From: JBBDWJ01 sp963824095
Lineage (GTDB): Bacteria > Acidobacteriota > Terriglobia > Bryobacterales > UBA6623
NCBI GenBank assembly: GCA_963824095.1
Contig: CAWGNS010000008.1
Coordinates: 2,728,001 to 2,792,000 of the forward strand
DNA length: 64,000 nt
Reading direction: 5' to 3'
The translations under genes and the position numbers were made by a program. Positions 25,447 to 34,920 of this stretch are shown here, one piece after another (within the stretch, counting starts at the first letter, position 1; each line of letters starts with the position of its first letter). Under the pieces are notes generated by a model, which saw only the letters and a program-made list of their open reading frames with translations, was not told the DNA's origin and searched no databases.

Positions 25447-26444
25447 TCTGAGTTCTCTCGACGAAGAGATTGGCGGACGCGATAGGTCCAGGCGCGGGCT
25501 GCTCGCGCCATCCGGTTGCCGAGCCCAACGGACTCTCCCGGGCAGCTCTGCGGCGGCCGGTCCATCCAGTAGGCTCCTTGGAAGGGTACCAGCTTGTAGC
25601 CCTCCGCCCGGCAATCGCCGGCGGTGAAATAGTGGCTCACCAGACTCTTGCGGGTCCGCCGCGGATCGCTGCGTGCGCCGCCGCCGTGCAGCAGTTGCGC
25701 GTGCCACAGGAAAACGTCTCCCTGGTGGGGCACGAAGCTCGTGAGCTGCAAACCGCGGCTCTGGATCTCGGCGTCGACGTAGGCCTTCCAACGGCCGTGT
25801 TCGGCGGCAATCTCGCTCCGCCTTCCGTTGGAGAACACGTAAGGCGCGATCTTGTGGCTGCCCGGGTAGTAGACCAGCGGGCCGGCACTGGCGGGGGCGT
25901 CTTCCAGCGCGATCCAACTCGCCGCCAGATGATCGGGCGTGCGCGGCGTCATGTAGAGCGAGTCGGCGTGAACCCCTTGCTCGCTGCCGTAGTCCAGGCT
26001 CAGCGTGTTGCACAGCACCGGCGTATCGGGCAGCAAATCGCTCAGAATCGCCACCAGACGCGCGTCGAGGCTGATGCGGCGAATCTCATCGTAGTCGAGG
26101 TAGAGATCGTTCACCTTGTGGGGGTGATTCTTTTCCTCGGCGGTCACGCGGTTCATGTGGCCGCGGCGGCCCGTGGTCAGGTTGTCGACCACGACTCGCG
26201 CCGGCAGCTCGCGCCACAACCGCTCATAGAACGGACCAAGCCGATCGATTTCCGCGGCCGAAAAGAATCGCTCGAGCACCAGAAAACCGTGTGTCGTTCC
26301 AAAAGCGGATCTGATCGGCGGACAGGGCTCCGCTTTGCGAGGGATTCGCCCGAGGGCGCGCGGAATCGGGTTGGGCAGGGGCGGGGGACGACATCGAAGT
26401 CCATCTGCCGGCAGAGAAAAAAGCACGCCGCCGGTGGTGTGCAC
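25443..26444 (-). CDS. Phytanoyl-CoA dioxygenase (PhyH) family protein
   Basis: 333 residues in the longest frame; the true start may be internal, as the first 45 residues are Pro/Arg-rich. Conserved Fe(II)/2-oxoglutarate dioxygenase features are visible: QGVHADSLYM carries the HxD metal pair, SWIALEDAPASAGPLVYYPGSH is the typical PhyH core, and WHAQLLHGGG supplies the distal His. It hydroxylates small molecules in other bacteria; the substrate is unknown. It overlaps the downstream isomerase by four bases. Confidence 0.87.
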   Translation of the reverse strand: MHTTGGVLFSLPADGLRCRPPPLPNPIPRALGRIPRKAEPCPPIRSAFGTTHGFLVLERFFSAAEIDRLGPFYERLWRELPARVVVDNLTTGRRGHMNRVTAEEKNHPHKVNDLYLDYDEIRRISLDARLVAILSDLLPDTPVLCNTLSLDYGSEQGVHADSLYMTPRTPDHLAASWIALEDAPASAGPLVYYPGSHKIAPYVFSNGRRSEIAAEHGRWKAYVDAEIQSRGLQLTSFVPHQGDVFLWHAQLLHGGGARSDPRRTRKSLVSHYFTAGDCRAEGYKLVPFQGAYWMDRPPQSCPGESVGLGNRMARAARAWTYRVRQSLRRENSE

Positions 26445-26595
26445 CGGGGGAGTGCCGGGAAACGCAACCGCATCGCGGCGCGGTCGGGCGTGCCGGTATT
26501 TGGAGCTACTCGCGCCTATGCTAGCAGGTAAGGGCTTTGTGGGAACAGGGTGGAGAGGAAGGCGCGGGACGGGCTCAGCCCGCCCCCGCCCGGGA

Positions 26596-27042
26596 TCACA
26601 GATAGGGATCTACGGTAAAGCCGTCTTCGTGTTCGCATTCCAACGGCCAACAGTCCAGCTTTTCGAAGTTCAATCCGATGCGGAAGACGCCATCTTCCCG
26701 CGCCAGGCAGTGAACCACCCAGGCCGTGCCGCGAAACTCGACGCACGAATCCAGGCTGTGCAACTCACCCTGCACGTTGACCAGCGTTGCCAGAGGAAGA
26801 GGAGTGAGACTCTCGACGCCAAGCCCGCCCTTGCTGACGTCGACGAGCTTCGTTTCGATGAAGTCGCAGCGTCTGGGGCGGCTTCCACCCGGGTCGGGCG
26901 CCCGGTAAATCGAGGCCTGCGCAAACTGCGGCTCAATGCGCACGCTCGCCGCCTGATATTGCGCGCTGCGCGGCTGGCGGCGGTCGGCGATCTTCTTGCC
27001 CGTGTCCATCTTAGTCTTTGTTCGGTTGGAAAGCGTTGCCAC
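26596..27042 (-). CDS. PilZ-domain protein
   Basis: 148 residues from ATG 27042, or 137 from ATG 27009. It begins with an Arg-rich stretch and carries the PilZ pattern: KIADRRQPR supplies the arginines and VDVSKGGLGVESLTPLPL is the D/NxSxxG element, followed by a beta-barrel with VHCLAREDGVFRIGLNFEKL. PilZ domains commonly bind c-di-GMP; the classic RxxxR is not clean here, so binding is uncertain. It follows cstA in the same direction after 216 bases. Confidence 0.75.
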   Translation of the reverse strand: MATLSNRTKTKMDTGKKIADRRQPRSAQYQAASVRIEPQFAQASIYRAPDPGGSRPRRCDFIETKLVDVSKGGLGVESLTPLPLATLVNVQGELHSLDSCVEFRGTAWVVHCLAREDGVFRIGLNFEKLDCWPLECEHEDGFTVDPYL

Positions 27043-27258
27043 TACACTTATTCTCCGCTAGGGGCCGCCTTATGCCAATGGAGCGTTGGTACCTTTTTGA
27101 GCCAAACTCGAGTACCCCAAGGCGTAAGGCCCGCTGTTTACGAAGAAGGTAGTATTGCCGGAGGGCTGGGGTCGTATGAGCCGGTTTTTCCGGAGAGAAA
27201 CGGCCGAAATCGCGCCGCTTTGCGCGGCACGGGCGGATTGCCGGAGGCGGTCGCCCAG

Positions 27259-28941
27259 CTAGTCGCCGTCGGCGGCTTCGGGGATCGCGACGCCCGTGAT
27301 CGAGTCGGCGCGGAAGCGCAGGATCGCTTCGATCGTCAGCCAGACGCTGAGCAAAAAGATGCAGGCGGCGACCACGGTGAGCAGCAGGTTGCCCGCGTTC
27401 CAATACTTCTGCAGATCGATCACCATCGCGACCATGGTGACCACCATCATGAAGGCCATCGGCACGAAGGTGTACCAATAGTTGCGCCCCTGCTGCCGCA
27501 GGTAGACGGTGACGGCCAGCAAGGTCAGCCCGCCCAGAACCTGGTTGGTGCTGCCGAACAGGCTCCACAGCGCCAGGCCCGCCGGTTGTCCGTTGACCTG
27601 GTAGAACGCAAAGAACCCGATCAGAGCCACGGCGATGATCGAGGCAGCGTAGCGATTGCCCACCAGCGGCAGATGGAACGAATCCGCCAGCTCCTCGATG
27701 TTGTAGCGCAGCAGGCGCGTGCCCGAGTCGAGCGAGGTGAGCGCGAACGAAACGGCGACCAGCGCCACGAAGGCCTGGCCGACATGCAGCGGCACGCCAA
27801 GGCTCGAGATGAACATTGCGGTGCCATCGATGAAGGCGCGCATCTTTTCCGAAAGCGAATCGGCCGCGGTCCAGCTTGCATAGTGCTGCGACCACAATTC
27901 CACCGACCGGAATCCGGCCGTGCACGCCAGCACCGCCATCAACCCCAGCACGGATTCGCCGACCATGCCGCCGTAGCCGATGGGAACCGCATCGGTCTCT
28001 TTGTCGATCTGCTTGGCGGTGGTCCCCGAAGAGACCAGGCCGTGGAAACCGGAAATCGCGCCGCAGGCGATCACGATGAATACGAAGGGAAAGATCGGCG
28101 GCGCGCCCGCGGGATGCCAGGCAACCGCCGGAGCGTCAAAGGAGGGGCTCAGCCAGAAAAAGCCCAGATAACTCAAAGCAAGCCCCAGATACAGCAGCAG
28201 CGAGTTGAGGTAGTCGCGCGGCTGCAGCAGCGCCCACACCGGCAGCACCGAGGCCAGGAACGCGTAAAACAGCAGGATCAAGATCCAGGGCGTAGTGCCC
28301 AGGTCGGGTTTGCGAATCACCAGCCCCACCCAGATCGAGGCCATCATCAGCACGAACCCGACGATCGTCGAGCGGGTGATATCGGCCGAACGCTTATAGA
28401 CCAGCCAGCCAACCACCGCGGCTACGCCCATCAGGAAGAACGTGGGAAAGACCGCTTCGGGGTAATACTGCAGCGTGAACAGCCCGGCGACCGTGCGCAC
28501 GAACACGCCCATGACCAGACAGATCAGGAAGAAGATGATGAATAGGAAAATGATCTTGGCGCGCGGGCCGATCAAATCTTCGGCGACCTTGCCGATACTC
28601 AGCCCGCGATGGCGCATCGAAACCACCAGCGCGCTGAAATCATGGACGGCGCCGATGAACAGCGTGCCCAACACGACCCACAGCATGCCCGGCAGCCAGC
28701 CCCAGATCACCGCGATGGCCGGCCCCAGCATCGGCGCCAGGCCCGCGATCGAAGCGTAGTGATGTCCGAACAGCACCACCCGGCGGCAGGGCACGTAGTC
28801 GACGCCGTCGGTCATCGTGTGCGCCGGGGTCGCCCGCGCCGGGTCGAGCCGGAAAATCCGCGCTCCCAGATAACGGGCGTAAAAACGGTACACGACGATG
28901 TAGAGGACAAAGCACGCGGCTGTTGCAAGGACGGGTTGCAT
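27259..28941 (-). CDS. cstA: Carbon starvation protein A, peptide/pyruvate transporter family
   Basis: 560 residues from ATG 28941; a longer frame begins 29067 but would lack a hydrophobic N-terminus. About 15-16 transmembrane helices. Typical CstA motifs are GHHYASIAGLAPMLGPAIAV, LGTLFIGAVHDFSAL, GAISGFHGLVSSGTTAKQ and SLFGSTNQVLGGLTLL. CstA/BtsT members take up peptides or pyruvate on starvation; here specificity is unknown. The protein is shorter than E. coli CstA (about 700), like other acidobacterial forms. No CRP-like site is identifiable upstream. Confidence 0.93.
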   Translation of the reverse strand: MQPVLATAACFVLYIVVYRFYARYLGARIFRLDPARATPAHTMTDGVDYVPCRRVVLFGHHYASIAGLAPMLGPAIAVIWGWLPGMLWVVLGTLFIGAVHDFSALVVSMRHRGLSIGKVAEDLIGPRAKIIFLFIIFFLICLVMGVFVRTVAGLFTLQYYPEAVFPTFFLMGVAAVVGWLVYKRSADITRSTIVGFVLMMASIWVGLVIRKPDLGTTPWILILLFYAFLASVLPVWALLQPRDYLNSLLLYLGLALSYLGFFWLSPSFDAPAVAWHPAGAPPIFPFVFIVIACGAISGFHGLVSSGTTAKQIDKETDAVPIGYGGMVGESVLGLMAVLACTAGFRSVELWSQHYASWTAADSLSEKMRAFIDGTAMFISSLGVPLHVGQAFVALVAVSFALTSLDSGTRLLRYNIEELADSFHLPLVGNRYAASIIAVALIGFFAFYQVNGQPAGLALWSLFGSTNQVLGGLTLLAVTVYLRQQGRNYWYTFVPMAFMMVVTMVAMVIDLQKYWNAGNLLLTVVAACIFLLSVWLTIEAILRFRADSITGVAIPEAADGD

Positions 28942-29091
28942 CGGACAAAACCTCCGCTGCCGGCTTCGCGGATCCGGGGCGAAGCGGAAATCCCAAACGC
29001 GGGCTGGCTCGCAGCCCTCTGTATGATAGACGAACTTCCGCCGCAACTGTCGGTAAGCCGAAGCCAAGTGCTATCCTGATGAGGACGATCT

Positions 29092-29165
29092 TGGCCGGTC
29101 GTCCAATGGCAGGACACGGGCCTTTGGAGCCTGGAATGGAGGTTCGAATCCTCCCCGGCCAGCCA
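29092..29165 (+). tRNA. tRNA-Gln (UUG)
   Basis: A full cloverleaf: acceptor stem TGGCCGG/CCGGCCA, D stem GTCC/GGAC, anticodon stem CGGGC/GCCTG with loop CTTTGGA giving anticodon TTG (reads CAA), T stem GGAGG/CCTCC with loop TTCGAAT, discriminator G and an encoded CCA end. It lies 150 bases from cstA and nine bases before the next gene. Confidence 0.95.
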
Positions 29166-29173
29166 TCCCCACC

Positions 29174-29674
29174 GTGGCCACGCGAACCCTTTCCCTCAAT
29201 TCCCGGATTGTTCCCGGACTGCTGGTCGCCGCCGCGGGTCTGATCCTCACGCTGCACAACCTGAATGTCATCCGCATTCAGGGCATCTGGCGGTTCTGGC
29301 CGCTGATCCTGATCGCCTTTGGCATGGCGCAGGTGCTCGACGCCAATCGCAAAAACTTGAACGGCGGCATTCTGCTGCTGTCGATCGGCGCGTTTTTTCA
29401 GCTCGTCAATCTCGACTTGATCCACGTCCGGCTGCGCGATGTGTGGCGGTTCTGGCCGCTGATTTTGGTTGTGGCGGGGGTCGGTCAACTGGTGACCGGC
29501 CGCGCGCGCAACCTCACACTGGGGTTGTCGCTGCTGGTCCTCGGCGTCTATTTCCAGCTCTCGATGCTCGACCTGATTGCGCTCCGGCTGTGGCAGCTCT
29601 GGCCCGTGGTTCTGATCGTGATCGGCATCGGCATGGTGGAGCGGGCGCTGCGCGGCAGAACCGTGGCCCGTTGA
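29174..29674 (+). CDS. LiaF/LiaI-like membrane protein (DUF5668-like)
   Basis: 166 residues from GTG 29174, almost immediately after the tRNA. It consists of three repeats of a two-helix unit, each with the signature IWRFWPLILIAFGMAQ / VWRFWPLILVVAGVGQ / LWQLWPVVLIVIGIG, as in LiaI-LiaF-like transmembrane domains. In Firmicutes such domains sense envelope stress; here no sensor kinase is nearby. Probable cotranscription with the tRNA is suggested by the nine-base gap. Confidence 0.82.
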   Translation: MATRTLSLNSRIVPGLLVAAAGLILTLHNLNVIRIQGIWRFWPLILIAFGMAQVLDANRKNLNGGILLLSIGAFFQLVNLDLIHVRLRDVWRFWPLILVVAGVGQLVTGRARNLTLGLSLLVLGVYFQLSMLDLIALRLWQLWPVVLIVIGIGMVERALRGRTVAR

Positions 29675-29747
29675 GCGCGGATTCCCGCGGCTTTCCTTCG
29701 GAGGGCGGCCTGCCTTCGCAACCCTGTTTCGGTTTTCGGTGGAGAAC

Positions 29748-30614
29748 TCAGCGGCGTTCGGCGGCGGCCGCGCGCATCTGGTCGAGCAGCCCTGGGGTGA
29801 CCTCGAAGCCCAGCACACGGGCCATGATCTGGCTCCAGCCGTGCAGGAAATACTCCCAGCCGTCGGCGGTTTCGACGCCGGCTTGGCGGGCATACTCGAG
29901 CAGCTTTAGGTCCCCGCGGTAGTTGAGGTCCCAGGCGATCGCGCGCTCGGGGAATCGCACGTCTGCGGTCACCGGCGAGCCCGGACGGTCCTTGCCCAGG
30001 CCGGTGGCGTTGACGATCAGGCTGCCCGGCGGCAGCGATGCGACCAGGCGGTCGTGATCGGAGGGTGCGTTGACGGCGATGCACTCGGCATCGACCAGGC
30101 CGCCGATTTCGTGCAGCCGGGCCGGCGAAATATCGCTGAGCACGAGGCGCGACGGCTGGTAGTGACGGCGCAGCACCGCCGCCAGCGCCAGGCCCGCGCC
30201 GCCGGCGCCCATGATCAGCGCCTCGCCCGCAAATGGTTCGCCTCGCAGCAACGCCTGCAGGCTGAGCTGGCCGGTCAGCGTATCGATCGCCTGCCCTTGC
30301 AAGCGTCCGCCGCGGCAGACCACGCAACTCACTTCTCCCAGCAGCTTTGCGTCGCCGTCGAAAGCGTCGAACAGATCCCCGGCGTAGCGGTAGAGCGAGA
30401 CCTTGTGGGTAGTGACCAACGCCCCGCGGCAGTCCGGATCGTCTTTCATGCGCCGGGCAGCGTCATGATAAACAGGCGGAGGCGCTCCCACGGCGATATC
30501 GAGACCGCACAGAACAGCATCGGGCACTCCAGCGAGGCGGGCCCAGTCGGGAAAGATGCGTTGGATCGAGGAGGCCGCCGTGGAGACCCCCAGGAAGTAC
30601 ATGCGATTCGCCAT
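29748..30614 (-). CDS. Shikimate dehydrogenase-like protein (divergent AroE family)
   Basis: 288 residues from ATG 30614. The C-terminal Rossmann motif LIMGAGGAGLALAAVLRRH and NATGLGKDRPGSP (the AroE NATxxG element) place it in the family. The substrate loop is altered: in place of N-V-T-x-P-x-K it reads LVTTHKVSLY, keeping the Lys but dropping Pro, and the NTDG motif reads AIDTLTG. It may therefore act on quinate or another substrate rather than shikimate. It stands alone on this strand. Confidence 0.8.
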   Translation of the reverse strand: MANRMYFLGVSTAASSIQRIFPDWARLAGVPDAVLCGLDIAVGAPPPVYHDAARRMKDDPDCRGALVTTHKVSLYRYAGDLFDAFDGDAKLLGEVSCVVCRGGRLQGQAIDTLTGQLSLQALLRGEPFAGEALIMGAGGAGLALAAVLRRHYQPSRLVLSDISPARLHEIGGLVDAECIAVNAPSDHDRLVASLPPGSLIVNATGLGKDRPGSPVTADVRFPERAIAWDLNYRGDLKLLEYARQAGVETADGWEYFLHGWSQIMARVLGFEVTPGLLDQMRAAAAERR

Positions 30615-30817
30615 GGTCGATCGGAAAAGCGAAGTGCCGGACGTGCGCAACAAATCGCGTCGCGCACACAGGCGCGCTGGCTGCCGGCTGGCCTGGGTAC
30701 ACACATACCCCATGCCACCAGCCTGGCAGCCAATCGGACTCAGACGCGCCACACGAGCCCGGCGGGCGGGCCGCCGCCCTGCCTCACCGGGTCGAAAAAG
30801 GCGCTGCGTTGAAAAAG

Positions 30818-31036
30818 TTAATTGCGCGGCGCGGTCTTGGTGCCGTACTTGCGGCGGAACCGTTCGACGCGGCCGGCGGTATCCACCAGCTTCTGCTTAC
30901 CCGTGAAGAAGGGGTGGCAGGCCGAGCAAATCTCGATGTGGATATCCCCTTTGTGGGTCGAGCGCGTCTCAAACGTGTTCCCGCAAGCGCAGTTGACCGT
31001 CACGGTCTCGTAAGCGGGATGGATCTCTGCCTTCAT
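30818..31036 (-). CDS. rpmE: 50S ribosomal protein L31
   Basis: 72 residues with a strong GAGGAAA ribosome binding site. The sequence begins MKAEIHPAYETVTVNCACGN and contains the zinc ligands CAC and CSACHPFFTGKQK, so this is the zinc-containing (C+) form. It binds the large subunit and bridges to the small one. It is monocistronic here. Confidence 0.96.
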   Translation of the reverse strand: MKAEIHPAYETVTVNCACGNTFETRSTHKGDIHIEICSACHPFFTGKQKLVDTAGRVERFRRKYGTKTAPRN

Positions 31037-31334
31037 GGTTGTTTCCTCGATATGAAACTCAGGATAGCACGGGCCATTTGCCTGTTTGGCTGCCGTTTCG
31101 GCTCACCGGGGCGGCAGCCGGTTTGCGGGGGCATCGGCCGGCCCCGTTGGGCCGTTTTTGGCCGACGCCGCCGGCCGGGGGCCCGTGCTGCCGCGGCAGG
31201 CCCCATTCAATAAGGATGCGCCACCGCGGAAAAGGGTGCGCCCGAGCCGGCCACAGCCTGAAACGGCTGTTGCCCTCGACGCGTCCCACCTCTCACGGAA
31301 GCGCTTCTCGAAACTCGATTCCCGGAAAAAATAG

Positions 31335-34300
31335 ATGAAGATGGATCATTTGCGTTCTCTCGCCCTGGCTTTGCTGCTGGGGCTGGCTCTGCTCCATTCC
31401 GCTTCCGCCGCCGAGGGCATCCGCGGTTACACGGTTGTGCTGCGGGAGCCGTCGGTCGGCCAGCAGATTCCCAACCGGCTTCGTACGCGCGGCGGACGAG
31501 TCGACTTCCAGCGCGCGGCCAATCAGGCCGATCTGCGCAATCTCGAGCACAGCGTCGATCTCTCCCAGCAGCCGGTGCGCGCCGCCATTGAGCACGAGGG
31601 CGCCGAAGTCGTCGGCTCGGTGCGCCATGTGCTCAATGCCATCTTCATCCGCGCCACGCCCGACCAGGCTTCCCGCATTCAAGGGCTGGGCGGAGTGGCT
31701 CGCGTGGTCCGCGACGCCCGTTTCAAGCTGCTGTTGAACCGCGCCGGCGAGATCGTGCGGGCGCCGCAGGCCTGGGACATGTTGGGCGGCATCGACAACG
31801 CCGGCGCCGGGCTGCGCATCGGCATCCTCGATAGCGGTATCGAGGCCACCCACCCGGCGCTCGTTGACGACGACCTGACGCCGCCGCCCGGGTTTCCCAA
31901 GGCCCGTCCCGGCGATCTGAGGTTCACCACCAAAAAAATCATTGTGGCCCGCAGCTATGTGAGCCTGCTCACCTCCGCCGATCCGGCGTATTCGAGCCCC
32001 GACGATTACTCGCCCCGCGATCGCGTCGGCCATGGAACCGCGGTGGCGACGATCGCCGCCGGGCGGCGCGTGGAGGCTCCGGCGGCCACCATCACCGGCA
32101 TCGCGCCCAAGGCCTTTCTGGGCAACTACAAGATCTTCGGCTCGCCCGGCATCAACGATTTCAGCAACACCGCCGCCGTCATCGCCGCCATCGACGACGC
32201 GGTGACCGACGGCATGGACATCATCAGCATCAGCTTCGGCGCGGTGGCGCAATTTCCCTTCGACGCGCAGGGCGGCGTGTGCTCGGACAATCCCGACGTG
32301 CTGTGCGACCCGGCCGCGCTGGCGGCGCAGACCGCGACCGAGCTGGGCGTGGTGGTGGTAGCCTCGGCGGGCAATGCCGGCGCTTACGGCGAGCAGAGCT
32401 TTCCGACCTACAACAGCATCGCGACGCCGGCCTCGGCGCCCGCGGTGATCGCCGTCGGCGCCTCGGTCAACGCCCGGCAATTCGTGCAGAGCGTGCAGTT
32501 CGCCGGCTTCAACGTGCTCGCCATTGCCGGCACCGGGCCGAAGCTCCAGAGCCCGCTGCAGCGCGAGGCGGTGGATGTTGCCCGGCTCGGCGACGCGTTT
32601 GGCTGCCAGCCGTTCCCCAACGGCTCGCTCGACCAGAAAATCGCGGTGATCGAGCGCGGCGGAGACTGCGATTTTGAACCCAAGGTCGCCCATGCCGCCG
32701 CGGCCGGCGCGGTGGGCGTGGTGGTCACCAACGTCGACGGCGACGACGAGCCGTTCTTGATGTCCGGGCTGGAATGGACCGACATTCCGGCGTTTATGAT
32801 CGGCGACAGTGACGGCAACACGCTGCACGCCAGGCTGGGCGGCGGCGCGCGTGTGTTCGTCACCATGGACCCAACGCCGGTGGAGCGTGCCTTCGGTTTC
32901 GATCTGCTGGCGCCGTTCAGCTCGCGCGGCCCCAGCCCCTCCAACGACATCAAGCCCGATCTGGTGGCTCCCGGCGAATTCATCTATACCGGAGCGCAGA
33001 CGTTCGATCCCAACGGCGACACCTACGATCCCAGCGGTTACACCTCGGTTGACGGCACCAGCTTTTCGGCCCCCATCGTCGCCGGCGCCGCGGCCCTGGT
33101 GATGCAGCGGCATCCCGAGTTCAGCGTCGCCGAAGTGAAGTCGGCGCTGGTCAACACCGCGGGTCCCGAGATCGTCGAAGACGGCCAGCCGGCGCGAGTC
33201 AACTCGGCGGGCGCGGGGCTGCTCGATATTCCGGTTGCCCTCGATCCCATCGCCACCGTAACCCCGGCGACGCTGAGCTTCGGCGTCGGTCGAAGGCGTC
33301 ACCCTGCCGTTGCAGCGCACCCTGCGGCTACGCAACCCCGGCAGCGGGCAACAGACCTACCGCGTTACGGTCGAGCCGCGCGACACCGATGCCAATGCCG
33401 CGCTGCGCGTGCAGGGCGGGGCCTCGGCCAACGTCACGCTGGCCCCCGGCGACTCCACCGATCTGACGGTCTCGCTGGAAGGCGCGACGCCGCTGCCGGG
33501 CTCCTACGAGGGCTTCCTGCGGGTCAGCGCCGTCTCGGGCGGCGTCGATCTGGTGGTCCCCTACTTCTATGTGCGCGGTGACGGCATTCCGTTCAACTCG
33601 TTCGTGATTTCGGGCTACGGAGTGACCGGCACCGTCAACGAGCTCCACCCCGAGCTGCTGATTTTCCGGGTCATCGACCAATTCGGCCAGCCCATTCCCG
33701 CCTTGCCCGTCAACTTTTACGTCACCGACGGCGGCGGGACGATCAACGCGGCCGACCCGACCACCGACCTGTTCGGAATTGCGGCGGCAGACACTTCGAT
33801 GGGTCCGGACGTGGGTTTCCAGGATTTCAAGGCCGTCGCCGGTGGGTTGACCGTGCCGTTCTACAACGAGGCGCGCGCCAAGCCGCACATCAGCGGCATC
33901 GTGAACGGGGCGGGCTTCTCGGCCGGCAAGCCCGTCGCGGCGGGTTCGTTGATCTCGATCTTCGGCAATTTCCTGAACGAATTTCCAGGTCTGGCGAGCC
34001 GCCTACCCCTGCCTATCGCCTTCAAGCACGTCAGCGTCAGCTTCGATTTTCCGGAGGAGGGCATCAGCGTTCCAGCGGCGGTTTCCTACGCCAGCCCGCA
34101 ACAACTCAATGTGCAGGTGCCCTGGGAAGTCGCCGGGTTCAACTTCGCGCTCGTCAAAGTGCGCATCGAGGACTCGGTCAGCGAGGTCTTCGATCTGGAT
34201 CTTTCCGACTACGCGCCGGGCATCTTTGAGGCCAACATCGGCGGCACGCAGTTTGGCGCGGTGACGCACGCGGACGGCAGCCTGGTGAGCCCCGGCAACC

Positions 34301-34596
34301 CGGCCAGCTCCGGCGAAACCGTGGTCGTCTACGCCACCGGCACCGGACCCGTCGAGACGCCGCAGACGACCGGCTACGCCGCCCCGGGCGACCGCCTGAT
34401 CCGTACCAGCAGCGTGCCCACGGTGACCATCGCCGGCCAGCAAGGCGCCGTGTATTTCTCGGGACTCGCCCCCGGTTTCGTAGGGCTCTATCAGATCAAC
34501 GTGACGCTGCCGTCGTCGCTGCCGAGCGGAAACCAGGAACTGCAGATCATCAGCAACGGGATCACCAGCAACAAAACGCTGCTGGCGATTCGCTAG
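31335..34596 (+). pseudogene. Secreted subtilase (S8) with PA insert and Solibacter C-terminal domain, frameshifted
   Basis: About 1,087 residues if one extra base near 33285-33295 is ignored. Signal peptide (LALALLLGLALLHSASA), an inhibitor-like N-terminal region, then S8 catalytic motifs ILDSGIEATHP (Asp near 166), GHGTAVATIAAG (His near 233) and DGTSFSAPIVAGA (Ser near 576). A protease-associated insert lies between. After the break the chain continues in the +1 frame (LPLQRTLRLRNPGSGQQTYR), then ends in the TIGR03437-like domain: GIVNGAGFSAGKPVAAGSLI, NVQVPWEVAGF, VVVYATGTGPV and GLAPGFVGLYQINV. That domain is typical of Solibacter relatives. Both halves look fully conserved. Confidence 0.88.
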
Positions 34597-34920
34597 GCGG
34601 CCACACGACGCGCATTGGCGCCGGGTGGCCCCAAGTGGCGCAGGCCTCCGGCCTGTGCAAACCGCCGGACGGAGCTTGGGGATCAGGCCGCCGGGCGAAG
34701 CCGCCCGGCGGACCAAGCCACCCGGACCCGCGCCGTGTGCCACCCCATCGGCTGCGCAGGTCGTGGGGCTCGCCGGCGTGTGCCGGGCTCACGGCTGCAT
34801 CACACTGCCCAGCTTCGCCAGGCACCCTCGTTCCCTGAAACCTTTCCGCGTGGACGCTCGTAAAAAGGCTGCAGTACACTAAACTACGGTTCGCGCGCCC
34901 GCCACCCAGGCGGATTCTGC
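34597..34920. other. Gap with palindrome and possible promoter before the TPR lipoprotein
   Basis: 324 bases. GCGCAGGCC-TCC-GGCCTGTGC at about 34638-34658 is another short palindrome. A plausible promoter, TGGACG (34851-34856) and TACACT (34875-34880) with an 18-base spacer, lies 41 bases before the next start. Nothing else is supported. Confidence 0.4.

Noticed and set aside
26335..28545. 736-codon plus-strand frame
   Set aside because: Gln/His/Arg-rich antisense frame over PilZ and CstA genes, which have clear motifs on the other strand.
31293..33335. 680-codon minus-strand frame
   Set aside because: Antisense to the subtilase with its intact catalytic triad; composition typical of shadow frames.
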